A stretch of DNA of 17,809 nucleotides from Acidobacteria bacterium UBA823 (GCA_002296225.1 DBHR01000104.1:1-17809), one strand, 5' to 3'. Positions 1-8,267 are shown, counted from the stretch's first letter. Program-made: numbers and translations. The notes: a model not told the origin generated them from the letters alone.

Positions 1-64
1 CCATTGAACTCACGCTCTGCGAGGTGTTGACCTAACGGTCGAGCAGGGCGAATACGTTGCCATC

Positions 65-631
65 ATGGGTCCGTCTGGTTCTGGCAAGTCGACTTTTCTC
101 AACCTTCTAGGGTGCTTGGACACACCCACCACCGGTCGTTATGTGCTGAACGACCGTGACGTGAGTTCAATGGCCGAAGACGATCTCGCGCAGGTACGCA
201 ATGAGGAAATCGGCTTTGTCTTCCAGACGTTCAACCTTCTAGCTCGGGCCACGGCACTCCAAAACGTTGAGTTGCCTCTAGTCTACGCGGGTGTGGGGGC
301 GGACGAGCGGAGCGCCCGCGCACGCGACGCTCTGGAGAAAGTTGATCTCTCAGACCGCATCACACATCGTCCGAACGAGCTGTCGGGAGGGCAACGCCAG
401 AGGGTCGCCATCGCGCGTGCCCTGGTGAATAATCCATCCATTTTGCTCGCGGACGAGCCGACCGGGAACCTCGACTCGGTCGCCGGGGCCGACCTCCTGG
501 ATCTTCTCGATAGCCTGCACGACAAGGGGCACACCCTGTTCGTTGTGACCCACGAGCGTGATGTTGCCAAGCACGCGCGGTCCATTGTGCAGCTGCGCGA
601 TGGTCAAATTGAATCGATCGAGATTCTGTAG
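65..631 (+). CDS. ABC transporter ATP-binding protein, LolD/MacB type (5' end missing or disrupted)
   Basis: ATPase subunit that would drive a MacB/LolCDE/FtsX-like permease. Numbered from the ATG at 65: Walker A GPSGSGKST at residues 2-10, Q-loop Gln about 54, signature LSGGQRQR from 106, Walker B ILLADE at 126-131 followed by the D-loop GNLD, and H-loop His 163. These make the nucleotide-binding core complete from Walker A onward. The ATG at 65 cannot be the natural start of a working ATPase, because it lies inside the first conserved block. In the same frame, codons 8-64 read THALRGVDLTVEQGEYVAI, which is typical family sequence before Walker A. However, a TGA sits in frame at 5-7, so the N-terminal 30-40 residues (A-loop, first strands) must lie in another frame or be lost. 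No permease gene follows; the next gene is convergent. Family is certain; whether the gene is intact is not. Confidence 0.85.
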   Translation: MGPSGSGKSTFLNLLGCLDTPTTGRYVLNDRDVSSMAEDDLAQVRNEEIGFVFQTFNLLARATALQNVELPLVYAGVGADERSARARDALEKVDLSDRITHRPNELSGGQRQRVAIARALVNNPSILLADEPTGNLDSVAGADLLDLLDSLHDKGHTLFVVTHERDVAKHARSIVQLRDGQIESIEIL

Positions 632-688
632 GCGCACGGTCGCGAGGGCATTGGTGCCGTCGGGTCGGAGACACCTCGTTCGCACCGT

Positions 689-1930
689 CTAGTCGATCGT
701 CCAGAGCGCGAGTGTCGATACGTCTTTCACGAAGACTTGGTTGCCTGCAATGGTCGGCTGTGCCCACGTTGAGCTTGTGGCGACCTTGTAGCGTTTGATC
801 GGGTCAAACTCAATCCGACTATGCCGCAGAATGAGCAGGTCCGCATCGTCCTGCAAGGAAAAAATTATGTTACCCGCGCTCAGGATTGAGGCGTTTTCGG
901 CTTGCCGGGGGGCACTTGTCCAGAGGACTTCTCCGTTGTCAAGGTCGAGACCAAAATATTGACCGCTATTTAAATGAGACAACCCATAAAGAATTCCGTC
1001 AACGACGACGCCGTTGGTCATATGCAACGACACCCGATCGGTGTGCCACACATCGCTGGTGTTCCATTCGTCACCCGATCGCCGCACGCGAAATGCCGTA
1101 ATGCCATTTTCCCGCCCCGCCTGGATGACGGTGTGGTTGTAGAGGATCGGCGTTTGAGAGGTTGTGGTTGACGGCGTCGTAAACGGACGTAGCCAGAGCA
1201 ACGCACCCGTTGCGGCTGAGACGCTGACCAGATTCTCCTGAGTAAAGGTAACGATTTGGCGCGTTCCTTCAAGTTTGAAAAGCATCGGCGATCCGTATGC
1301 CGGTCCGTCGCCGTCCCAGCGCCAACGTATAGCGCCCGTTACGACGTCAAAAGCCGTGAGGGCACCATCGTTGTGTCCGCCAACGTGCACGATGACGCTG
1401 TCGCCGTCTACGATCGGTGACATTGCTGTGTGATACAGCGGCTCAACGGGTGGCGTTGGGCGCTGCCAGAGTCGTCGGCCGCTTTCGGCGTCGAAAGCTG
1501 TGACGATCCCGCTCATTCCTAGGGTGAATAGCCGCCCGTCAGCGAAAGTCGGGGTGGATTTTGGCCCCGGACCATGCCGAAACGTCGCTCGAACCATTTC
1601 AAATGGGGCGCTGTAACTAGACCGCCAGATAACATCACCACCGTCAGCATCGAGCGCCAGCATCACCTCCTCGTTTTGCTGACGGGTGTACATATAGACC
1701 CGGTCTCCAACAAGGACGGGCGTTGCATAGCCAAGCCCGACTTCAATGTTCCAGCGATTTGTTAGATGTGCAGGCCACGAGGCCGGCTCGTTGAATGAGG
1801 TGACGACGCCGTCCCGGTTCGGGCCGCGCCATTGTGGCCAATCTTGGCCAACCGCCTCTGGTGTTACGGCAAGGACTACAACGAGGGCGACCAGGCATAT
1901 CCGGCAATATTGCCAACGGTTCTGCAACAT
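689..1930 (-). CDS. Secreted PQQ-like beta-propeller repeat protein
   Basis: Predicted exported protein of about 413 residues. The chosen ATG (1928-1930) directly precedes a signal peptide: a short basic start, hydrophobic residues about 11-24 and a likely cleavage near EAVGQ. An upstream in-frame ATG at 1987 lies in the loop of a terminator hairpin and is rejected. The mature protein begins DWPQWRGPNRDG (residues 30-41), a hallmark of quinoprotein-like propellers common in Acidobacteriota and Planctomycetota. Propeller blades follow with recurring motifs such as ALDADGGDVIW, AFDAESGRRLW, AFDVVTGAIRW, SVSAATGALLW and DLDNGEVLW. The fold resembles BamB-like and PQQ-binding propellers, but many such proteins bind no cofactor, and I see nothing that fixes a substrate. 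It is downstream of the PQQ dehydrogenase at 2023-4065 in the same direction, but a terminator separates them. A weak GAAG stands before the start. Confidence 0.85.
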   Translation of the reverse strand: MLQNRWQYCRICLVALVVVLAVTPEAVGQDWPQWRGPNRDGVVTSFNEPASWPAHLTNRWNIEVGLGYATPVLVGDRVYMYTRQQNEEVMLALDADGGDVIWRSSYSAPFEMVRATFRHGPGPKSTPTFADGRLFTLGMSGIVTAFDAESGRRLWQRPTPPVEPLYHTAMSPIVDGDSVIVHVGGHNDGALTAFDVVTGAIRWRWDGDGPAYGSPMLFKLEGTRQIVTFTQENLVSVSAATGALLWLRPFTTPSTTTSQTPILYNHTVIQAGRENGITAFRVRRSGDEWNTSDVWHTDRVSLHMTNGVVVDGILYGLSHLNSGQYFGLDLDNGEVLWTSAPRQAENASILSAGNIIFSLQDDADLLILRHSRIEFDPIKRYKVATSSTWAQPTIAGNQVFVKDVSTLALWTID

Positions 1931-1963
1931 GCTTCTATCGTATGGTGGCAATGCTCGGCCAGA

Positions 1964-1997
1964 CGCAAAAGAGCCCGGGGGAGACATCCCCCGGGCC
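1964..1997 (-). terminator. Rho-independent terminator of the PQQ dehydrogenase
   Basis: A perfect 10-bp GC-rich stem (arms 1973-1982 and 1987-1996) with a GACA loop. Read on the minus strand it is followed directly by TCTTTTGCG, a short U-tract. It begins 26 nt after the TAA of the dehydrogenase at 2023 and precedes the propeller gene at 1930. The plus-strand side has no T-run, so it acts on minus-strand transcripts only. The gene at 1930 therefore needs read-through or its own promoter. Confidence 0.85.
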
Positions 1998-2022
1998 AGA
2001 ATTACTTCCGTCGAGTCAATGA

Positions 2023-4065
2023 TTACGGCAATGTCAATGCCACCAGCGAACTCGGATATTGCGAACCACCGATTTGGACGACGACAAATTGCTTATCGTT
2101 ATGCAGATAAGTCATCATGCCATACTGTCCGTTCACCGGTAGTTCCACTGTGCCAAGCCGCTCACCGGTCTGCTTGTTTACCGCATGAATGACCGAGTCG
2201 CCTCGGCGACCATCGCTCATGACAAGTAGGTCGCCCATCACCATTGAAATCGCCGGACCCGCACCACCAGTTTCCCCGATGTCTACACCCTGGAGAGCTG
2301 CGTGGTTCTTGATTCGGTCAGGAGTGTCGCCGGTGGGAATCCACCAGAGATGCTCGCCGGTATTCATGTCGACCGCCGTGAGACGACTATACGGTGGTTT
2401 AAAGATCGGAAGACCTTGCGGGCCATTCAGCCCGCCACCGGGGCCGCGCACCCAGTCGACGATTGTGGTGCCCGTAGTAAAGGGATCGTCAGCGGCGTCG
2501 TTATCAATACCCGGCGCCACCATGCCAGCGCTGCAGCCCATGCTAGAGGAGACGTACATAATTCCGGTCGTGGGGTCCATTGAAACTGGATGCGTGATGT
2601 TCACGCCACCGCTGCAGGAAACATTAGCCACCACCCCAGCATCGTGACCGACGTGTAGCTTCGGCATGTAGGGGCCGCCGATGTTGTAGCGACTCATAAT
2701 CTCGAGCGCTTCTGCCTTAAGTTCAGGGGTGAAGTCAATTACCATGTCGTCCGGGAGGCCGAGAGACTCGACTGGAGCCGGCTTTGTTGGGAACGGCTGC
2801 GTGGGCGATGTCCAGTTGCCAGGGACCACCGACTCTGGCACCTCACGTTCCTCAATTGGCCAGATCGGTTCGCCGGTTTCTCGGTTGAACGCGTAGATGA
2901 TTCCCTGCTTACTGTTCTGAATTACGGCCGGAATTTCTTGGCCGTCCACGGTGAGGTCCGCGATGATCGGCACGTTAGGTAGGTCGTAGTTCCACTGGTC
3001 GTTGTGGACCGTTTGAAAATGCCACTTACGCTCCCCGGTTTGCACGTCGAGTGCGATGGTGCTCGTACCGTACAGGTTGTCACCGGGACGGAAACCGCCG
3101 AAGTAATCAATGGTTGGCGGGTTCGTCGGGACGTAGACGATGCCACGCTCGGTGTCGGCTGACAGAGGGGCCCAAGAGGAGATGTCACCGGTGTATTGCC
3201 AGGCGTCGTTCAGCCAGGTCTCGTGTCCGAACTCGCCGGGTCGCGGGATTATGTGGAACTTCCACATAAAATCCCCGGTCGTCGCATCGTAGCCGAGAAG
3301 ATCACCTGGTACATTTTCGGCACGGCTTTGGTTGTAGCCTTGCTCAGCCGAGTTGCCAACGATTACGACGCCGTTAACGACGATGGGTGGTGAGGAACTG
3401 GTGATATAGCCAAGCTCCACCGGGATCCCGAAGTCAGGGTCGTAGGGCTGGTCCCAGTTCAGCCATGGACCCCAGTCGGCCAATAGGTGGGGTAGTAAAT
3501 CCACGACACCAGTTTCGGGGAAACCGGGGAGAGTTACGGCCTCGCCCCAGTTCTCTACGTGAAGGCCGGTCTTGGCGTCGATAGCGTGAAGGAAGAACGC
3601 TGGAGTGACAACGTACACGACACCGCGGCCATCAATTTCATCGTATGCGACTCCCTTGCCGTAGCTGGCTCGCATTGAGCGCTCCCACCGGGTCGTATTC
3701 GGCTCTCGATAGGTCCACAGCGTCTCACCTGTAGCGGGGTCGATCGCAACGACCGTGCGGCGCTCGCCGGCGACACTGTAGAGGATGCCGTTGACGTAGG
3801 TTGGCGTCGAGCGGGACGTGGTGGCCAGAGTAGGCCCGAAATTGTCGCCTCGCCACAACCAGGCGATTTCGAGGTCTTCAAAGTTCTCCGCGTTGACCTG
3901 GTCGACCGGTGAATAGCGTGTTCCCCAGGCGTCCGCGCTCTGATAGCGCCACTCTCCGTAAGGGTTGTTTCGTTCCTGAGTGACGGCCGGTGTGGGCCAG
4001 GCCACGAGAACAACGAGCGCCAGCGCGACGCAGCAGTGCCGCCGGCGAATCGAATAAACTCTCAT
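2023..4065 (-). CDS. PQQ-dependent (quinoprotein) dehydrogenase, periplasmic
   Basis: Predicted 680-residue exported eight-bladed quinoprotein of the membrane-glucose/alcohol dehydrogenase family, oxidising an alcohol or sugar with PQQ in the periplasm. The start at 4065 is set by a strong GGGAGGT (4072-4078) 6 nt upstream and by the signal peptide that follows (basic residues 7-9, hydrophobic 12-22, cleavage near AVTQ). The family N-terminal block is clear: GEWRYQS, then TRYSPVDQVNAENF...LEIAWLWRG (about 37-72). W-motif blades such as AIDPATGETLWTY and ALDVQTGERKWHF follow. HNDQWNYDLP (354-363) corresponds to the H-x-D-x-W-[DN]-x-D-x-P active-site block. There is no CXXCH, so no fused haem c, and no vicinal Cys pair in the mature part; the only adjacent cysteines are in the signal peptide. 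Substrate not predictable. A truncated-by-window paralog lies at 16949. Confidence 0.9.
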   Translation of the reverse strand: MRVYSIRRRHCCVALALVVLVAWPTPAVTQERNNPYGEWRYQSADAWGTRYSPVDQVNAENFEDLEIAWLWRGDNFGPTLATTSRSTPTYVNGILYSVAGERRTVVAIDPATGETLWTYREPNTTRWERSMRASYGKGVAYDEIDGRGVVYVVTPAFFLHAIDAKTGLHVENWGEAVTLPGFPETGVVDLLPHLLADWGPWLNWDQPYDPDFGIPVELGYITSSSPPIVVNGVVIVGNSAEQGYNQSRAENVPGDLLGYDATTGDFMWKFHIIPRPGEFGHETWLNDAWQYTGDISSWAPLSADTERGIVYVPTNPPTIDYFGGFRPGDNLYGTSTIALDVQTGERKWHFQTVHNDQWNYDLPNVPIIADLTVDGQEIPAVIQNSKQGIIYAFNRETGEPIWPIEEREVPESVVPGNWTSPTQPFPTKPAPVESLGLPDDMVIDFTPELKAEALEIMSRYNIGGPYMPKLHVGHDAGVVANVSCSGGVNITHPVSMDPTTGIMYVSSSMGCSAGMVAPGIDNDAADDPFTTGTTIVDWVRGPGGGLNGPQGLPIFKPPYSRLTAVDMNTGEHLWWIPTGDTPDRIKNHAALQGVDIGETGGAGPAISMVMGDLLVMSDGRRGDSVIHAVNKQTGERLGTVELPVNGQYGMMTYLHNDKQFVVVQIGGSQYPSSLVALTLP

Positions 4066-4367
4066 CTCTCTACCTCCCAGAGTTGTATGGACATGATACC
4101 CGTCCGCGAGCCAATAAGGGGGCCCAATACTGCTTGGCCGAGCGTCCTGCCACACTGCCGGGCTCTAATTTCCCTACATCGATCGCGTGATTTTAGGATG
4201 TTTAACCGCATTCTGACAATCCTGTGCAGTATCGGGTGCCTTGAGTTATGCGCGACGTTTTTTCTGGCCCGTGAGGTTTAATTGCGTCAAAAGCCTGTAA
4301 CGCGGCGCTCGAGGACATCCCTCCTCTCGGCGATTCCTGATAGTCTGTAGAGCGAGGAGTTATCACT
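4066..4367. other. Divergent intergenic region between PQQ dehydrogenase and hflK
   Basis: About 300 nt without a convincing gene, and where promoters for both flanking genes should lie. Visible sites are the ribosome-binding site GGGAGGT of the minus gene (4072-4078) and GAGGAG (4354-4359) 8 nt before hflK. I could not find a -35/-10 pair with good spacing on either strand. The short reading frames here have no family features. Confidence 0.6.
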
Positions 4368-5381
4368 ATGAGCGACAAGGCCTTCGACATTAGTGCCCTA
4401 CGGGTGCCGTCGTTACCGACCAAGGGGCTCGGCACAGGCGTGGTCACCTTGCTTATTCTTCTTGGGCTGTTTTTCACGTTCTACCAGGTTCAACCAGAAG
4501 AGGCGGGCGTCGTCCTCCGGTTCGGGCGCTATGTGCGTACGACGGAGCCTGGGCTACGGGCCAAGCTTCCGTTGGTCGAAACCGTAATCAAAGTTCCGGT
4601 TCAGCGCCAATTAAAACATGAGTTTGGTTTCCGTACTCTCGAACCAGGTACTCGAAGTGTTTTTTCGCAACGGCAGTTCGACGATGAAGCCATCATGCTT
4701 ACAGGCGACCTGAACGTCGCCGTCGTGGAGTGGATCGTGCAGTATCGCGTGTCTGATCCAATCCAGTATTTGTTCAAAGTCCGCAACCTTGATGACACGT
4801 TTCGCGCGATGAATGAAGCCGTCATGCGTGAGGTCGTCGGCGACCGGACAGTCACCGAGGTACTGACAGTCGGCCGGCAGGATATCGAGACGCGGGTCGA
4901 ACTAGAGCTACAGGCGCTCGTGGGCCAGTATGAGATGGGCATCAACATCGAGCAAGTTGTCCTGCAGGACGTGAACCCACCCGACGCAGTCAAGCCGTCG
5001 TGGGACGAGGTGAATCAAGCGCAGCAACAGCGAGACCGGCTGATCAATGAAGCCCGCGCTGAATACAACGCGATCATTCCGCGCGCCCGCGGTGAAGCTC
5101 AGCAGGCCATTCTTCAGGCTGAAGGCTATGCCCTCAACCGGGTTAATAGTGCGGAAGGTGACGCTTCCCGCTTTATAGAGGTCTATGAGGCCTATCGTCA
5201 GTCGCCCACTGTCACGCGCCGGCGACTCTATCTGGAGACCATGCAGCGGGTGTTGCCCAAGATAGGCGGCAAGTTGTTCCTTGCCGAAGACGCGAACGGT
5301 GTCCTTCCCCTGTTATCACTAGACTCCCTACGACAGTCCATCGGAAGTGGGGCGCCCGTTCCTCCTGGAGGTGACCAATGA
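4368..5381 (+). CDS. hflK: HflK, SPFH/band-7 modulator of FtsH protease
   Basis: 337-residue inner-membrane protein that with HflC forms the large periplasm-facing cage around FtsH and modulates membrane-protein proteolysis. A short cytoplasmic N-terminus is followed by one membrane segment at about residues 22-42 (GTGVVTLLILLGLFFTFYQV). The HflK-specific start of the SPFH domain comes next: VQPEEAGVVLRFGRY and PGLRAKLP. Also typical are GDLNVAVVEWIVQYRVSDP, ITVTEVLT-like VGDRTVTEVLTVGR, and VLQDVNPPDAVKPSWDEVNQAQQQRDRLINEA. The last leads into the long helical/coiled-coil region (about 205-260). The N-terminus lacks the Gly-rich stretch seen in proteobacterial HflK. GAGGAG lies 8 nt before the ATG. 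The stop overlaps the hflC start (ATGA), so the two are translationally coupled. Confidence 0.95.
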   Translation: MSDKAFDISALRVPSLPTKGLGTGVVTLLILLGLFFTFYQVQPEEAGVVLRFGRYVRTTEPGLRAKLPLVETVIKVPVQRQLKHEFGFRTLEPGTRSVFSQRQFDDEAIMLTGDLNVAVVEWIVQYRVSDPIQYLFKVRNLDDTFRAMNEAVMREVVGDRTVTEVLTVGRQDIETRVELELQALVGQYEMGINIEQVVLQDVNPPDAVKPSWDEVNQAQQQRDRLINEARAEYNAIIPRARGEAQQAILQAEGYALNRVNSAEGDASRFIEVYEAYRQSPTVTRRRLYLETMQRVLPKIGGKLFLAEDANGVLPLLSLDSLRQSIGSGAPVPPGGDQ

Positions 5382-6301
5382 AACCTGGGCCTGTAATACT
5401 GCTGTTGGCGGTTCTCATCGTCCTCTCGGGTGCCACCTATCAAGTGTCTGAGGTGGACCAGGTCATCGTCACGCAGTTTGGTAACCCCATCGGCGAAGCT
5501 GTGACCGAGGCCGGCCTGCACTTCAAGGTGCCATTCATTCAGAAAACGAACTACTTCGACAAGCGATTCCTGGAATGGGATGGTAATCCGAATCAGGTGC
5601 CAACGAAAGACAAGCGTTTCATCTGGGTGGACACCTATGCCCGCTGGCGCATCGTTGATCCACTGAGGTTCTTTGAACGACTGCGGGACGAACGTGGCGC
5701 GCAATCTAGGCTCGATGACATCCTCGATGGCGAGACGCGAAATTCAGTCGCAAGATACGACCTGATTGAGATCGTCCGTAGCAGCAACCGAAATCCGGAC
5801 GATGTCCTGGTGGAGTCTGAGGAAGAGGCGGCGATCTTGGAACCAATTGGAATGGGCCGCGGGGAAATCGCGTTGGAGATCCTTGAGCGCTCCGCGGTCA
5901 GCACTGCCGATTTCGGTATAGAGCTGCTCGACCTTCGACTCAAGCGGATCAACTACGTCGAAGAGGTGCAGCAGGACGTGTTCGCCCGGATGATTGCCGA
6001 GCGCCAGCGGATTGCTGAGGAGTTTAGGTCTGAAGGTCAAGGCGAAGCGGCCCGGATCGGTGGTGAGCGTGACCGGGAACTCCAGCGGATCCAATCCGAG
6101 GCGTATCGGGAAGCGGAGGAACTGCGCGGTGTGGCCGATGGAGAAGCCACGACGATCTACGGTGAGGCCTATAGTCGCGACGCCAACTTTTATGCGTTCA
6201 CGAAATCACTGGAGACCTACGAGAAGACCATGGACCCGAACACCGTCTTGATTTTGGGGACGGACAACGAGTTATTGAAGTACTTAGAGCAGCCGCAATA
6301 A
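5378..6301 (+). CDS. hflC: HflC, SPFH/band-7 modulator of FtsH protease
   Basis: 307-residue partner of HflK. An N-terminal membrane anchor (about residues 5-20) is followed by the SPFH domain: VDQVIVTQFGNPIGEAVTEAGLHFKVPF, then FDKRFLEWDG and DKRFIWVDTYARWRIVDPLRFF, all typical of HflC. The second half is the charged helical region with IELLDLRLKRINYVEEVQ, VFARMIAERQRIAEEFRSEG and an Ala/Glu-rich coiled coil. It ends with the family's SLETYEKTMDPNTVLIL. The start overlaps the hflK stop by 4 nt and has a strong GGAGGTGA (5367-5374). Length and motif order are normal for the family. Confidence 0.95.
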   Translation: MKPGPVILLLAVLIVLSGATYQVSEVDQVIVTQFGNPIGEAVTEAGLHFKVPFIQKTNYFDKRFLEWDGNPNQVPTKDKRFIWVDTYARWRIVDPLRFFERLRDERGAQSRLDDILDGETRNSVARYDLIEIVRSSNRNPDDVLVESEEEAAILEPIGMGRGEIALEILERSAVSTADFGIELLDLRLKRINYVEEVQQDVFARMIAERQRIAEEFRSEGQGEAARIGGERDRELQRIQSEAYREAEELRGVADGEATTIYGEAYSRDANFYAFTKSLETYEKTMDPNTVLILGTDNELLKYLEQPQ

Positions 6302-6434
6302 CCGCAGAGGGGCGCGCCGAAGTTCCAGAGATGAAGGCTTCGGTAGCCCGCTCCTAGAGTTCTCGGTCGACCCCACGGGAATGCACGATGCCTAGGCTCG
6401 TAGGTGCCTCGTCCCCCGTGGCTAGTGAGCGAAG

Positions 6435-7310
6435 ATGGTTGACGTGAGCACTGCGATCGATGACCGCACTGCCTGGAACCTGGTGCGCGCCGTGCCCCCT
6501 GGCCTGACCGGACACGGCTCGTCCGTTCGGGTCCACGATGATCAGAGGTCGGATGTTTGGGTGCAGGTCCACACCTCAGGTCAGTGGGCGGCTTCGACGG
6601 CGGTTACCGACGATGCGCACGATCTGCTGGAGTTGTACCTGCCGCTCCAACTCAAGGCTGACCTGACGGTTGCGCAGCTCGGACAGAGTCTCGATGGCCG
6701 GATTGCCACCGAGAACGGCTACTCTCGAGATGTTACAGGCCCGGCCGACATCCGACGTCTTCACCGACTTCGTGCCCTTGTGGATGCCGTAGTTGTGGGG
6801 GCGGGCACGGTCGCGTCTGATAATCCCCGTCTGACCGTCCGTGACGTCGAGGGTGAAAATCCTGTTCGCGTAATTCTTGACCCGGATGGTCGGCTGGACC
6901 CAGGTCAGCACGTTTTCACCGATGGTGCTGCTCGGAGCTTAGTCGTTCGTCGCGGCCCAGACGGTGTCGCCGTTGTCCCGCCCTTGGCCGGGAGCAACGT
7001 TCTCATGGTTGCGGCTGATGTTAACGGCCGCTTCGATCCAAGGGTCGTCGTCCAAGCACTTCGCGACCTGGGCTATCGACGGATCCTCGTGGAGGGGGGA
7101 GGGATCACGATTTCTCGTTTCTTGCAGGTCGGTGCCCTTGATCGCCTACACGTTACGGTGGCGCCGCTCTTAATCGGTTCCGGTCGGCCAGCGCTTACTT
7201 TGCACCCTATCCTGTCGCTCCAGCAAGCATTGCGCCCGCCATGCCGGCATTTTCGCCTTGGCGATGACATTCTTTTCGATCTTGACCTTCGCTCGCTGCC
7301 CACACCCTGA
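6435..7310 (+). CDS. RibD C-terminal-domain (dihydrofolate-reductase-like) NAD(P)H reductase
   Basis: 291-residue predicted soluble reductase. Residues about 75-280 form a RibD_C/DHFR-like fold: LGQSLDGRIAT (82-92), HRLRALVDAVVVGAGTV (110-126), DNPRLTVR (129-136), NPVRVILDP (142-150), the nucleotide-binding ILVEGGG (217-223) and VAPLLIGSG (242-250). Known relatives reduce the ribosylamino-pyrimidine of riboflavin synthesis or related GTP-derived heterocycles with NADPH. The cytidine-deaminase half of RibD is absent: there is no HAE or PCxxC zinc motif. A 70-residue N-terminal segment of no recognised domain takes its place. No other riboflavin gene is nearby, while a PTPS-like gene lies within 3 kb, so I infer a role in a side pathway rather than in riboflavin. 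The ATG has only a weak purine-rich site upstream. Convergent with the methyltransferase, 51 nt apart. Confidence 0.82.
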   Translation: MVDVSTAIDDRTAWNLVRAVPPGLTGHGSSVRVHDDQRSDVWVQVHTSGQWAASTAVTDDAHDLLELYLPLQLKADLTVAQLGQSLDGRIATENGYSRDVTGPADIRRLHRLRALVDAVVVGAGTVASDNPRLTVRDVEGENPVRVILDPDGRLDPGQHVFTDGAARSLVVRRGPDGVAVVPPLAGSNVLMVAADVNGRFDPRVVVQALRDLGYRRILVEGGGITISRFLQVGALDRLHVTVAPLLIGSGRPALTLHPILSLQQALRPPCRHFRLGDDILFDLDLRSLPTP

Positions 7311-7361
7311 CGCTCTTCCGTGCTCGGGGGGAGCCCGGAAACTTGTTTCCTCGGCGTTCCC

Positions 7362-8267
7362 TCAGGGAGAGGGTATGCATTTTCGTTCTTTCCGTGGGAG
7401 AGTGCCCGGAGAAGGGTCGGCAAGCAGGGCAAGTAAGTCTTGATGTCCCACGTTTAGACTGAAAACTCCTCTGTCGATGGTCCCTCGGCGGCGGTCTGCC
7501 CATGCCTGGATGCGGTGCGCGTGGTCCACGTCGTTCATGTCTAAAGCGGCTTTTTCCCAGTCGTTGACCAGCACTTGAGCAAGCCGGCTATCTTCCGTGT
7601 GCAGCCGCCACGGGCTGGGTAGGAGCCAGGTCCGGTACCCAGCTGTTTGGAAGAGCGCTTTGGCGACCAGACCAGCCGTCGGTCCCAGGGCCGGTCCAAA
7701 GCCTTTGTCCCCCCGTTGATGCGCGTTAACGGCTTGCCGGACCAATTCATCATCAGGGTCGACATCCGGGTCACCGTTACTACCATCACCAACTCCGGCG
7801 AACCAACGGATCTCACCGTCATAGGTCAACGCGAAGTGCGCGGCGCACCCAGCGCTCCGGCAAGCCTTGACCAATCGTTCCAGCCATTCTCTCGACACGA
7901 GATCAAGTAGTGCTGAGCCGGTTACTAAGTGGGCTTGTGCGACCACCGTCAATCCTTGATCGACTAGGTCTCCCTGCACCCAGTGAACACTTCGGACTCG
8001 TTCCGCGGCCTCGACACTACTCGGGTGGTTCAGTAGGTCGGCGTCATGATCGACCAAGGTCCAATCTTGGCTTCCGGGCAGCTTGGACCCAAGGTAGCGG
8101 AGGTTCGAGCCGGTCCCGCTTCCAAGATCCATCACTTTTGACCATTGGTGAATCCGGCACGCCGACTCCAAAAGTGGCAGAAGCGCCGCTGGGCGAGATC
8201 GATGGTCGACTGGCTCGCGGAGAGAGAGCCACACAGGGTCGAACGGCGCCCTGAAGTTAGACGCCAT
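7362..8267 (-). CDS. Class I SAM-dependent methyltransferase
   Basis: 301-residue predicted methyltransferase. Motif I is VMDLGSGTGSNLRYL (about 45-59), and the acidic end of the second strand is WTLVDHDADLL (69-79). HWVQGDL fits motif II, and a motif III/IV-like strand follows (LVTGSALLDLVS). The substrate is not predictable. The N-terminal segment WLSLREPVDHRSRPAALLPLL precedes the Rossmann core and, from memory, resembles methyltransferases found next to PTPS-like genes elsewhere. It is the last gene of the minus-strand operon: its ATG lies 11 nt inside the end of the glycosyltransferase gene, so coupled translation is likely. The final 20 or so residues, rich in Pro, Lys and Arg, are encoded by a palindromic, repeat-like stretch and may not be original family sequence. 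Confidence 0.8.
   Translation of the reverse strand: MASNFRAPFDPVWLSLREPVDHRSRPAALLPLLESACRIHQWSKVMDLGSGTGSNLRYLGSKLPGSQDWTLVDHDADLLNHPSSVEAAERVRSVHWVQGDLVDQGLTVVAQAHLVTGSALLDLVSREWLERLVKACRSAGCAAHFALTYDGEIRWFAGVGDGSNGDPDVDPDDELVRQAVNAHQRGDKGFGPALGPTAGLVAKALFQTAGYRTWLLPSPWRLHTEDSRLAQVLVNDWEKAALDMNDVDHAHRIQAWADRRRGTIDRGVFSLNVGHQDLLALLADPSPGTLPRKERKCIPSP

Noticed and set aside
632..688. Imperfect inverted repeat between the convergent ABC and propeller genes
   Set aside because: ACGGTCGCGAGG pairs only with gaps to CCTCGTTCGCACCGT, and there is no T-run on either side. Not enough for a terminator.
360..767. Long open frames antisense to the ABC ATPase
   Set aside because: They lie opposite a clearly coding gene, have Arg/Ser-rich composition and no family motifs.
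1746..2192. Plus-strand open frame of 148 codons across the two propeller genes
   Set aside because: It spans the terminator hairpin and both minus-strand genes and has no ribosome-binding site or recognisable domain.
2023..4065. Possible fused cytochrome c domain in the PQQ dehydrogenase
   Set aside because: No CXXCH anywhere; the Cys-containing stretch VSCSGGVNITH does not fit.
6317..6343. CCGAAG/CTTCGG inverted repeat after hflC
   Set aside because: A six-base stem with a 15-nt loop and no following T-tract; could easily be chance.
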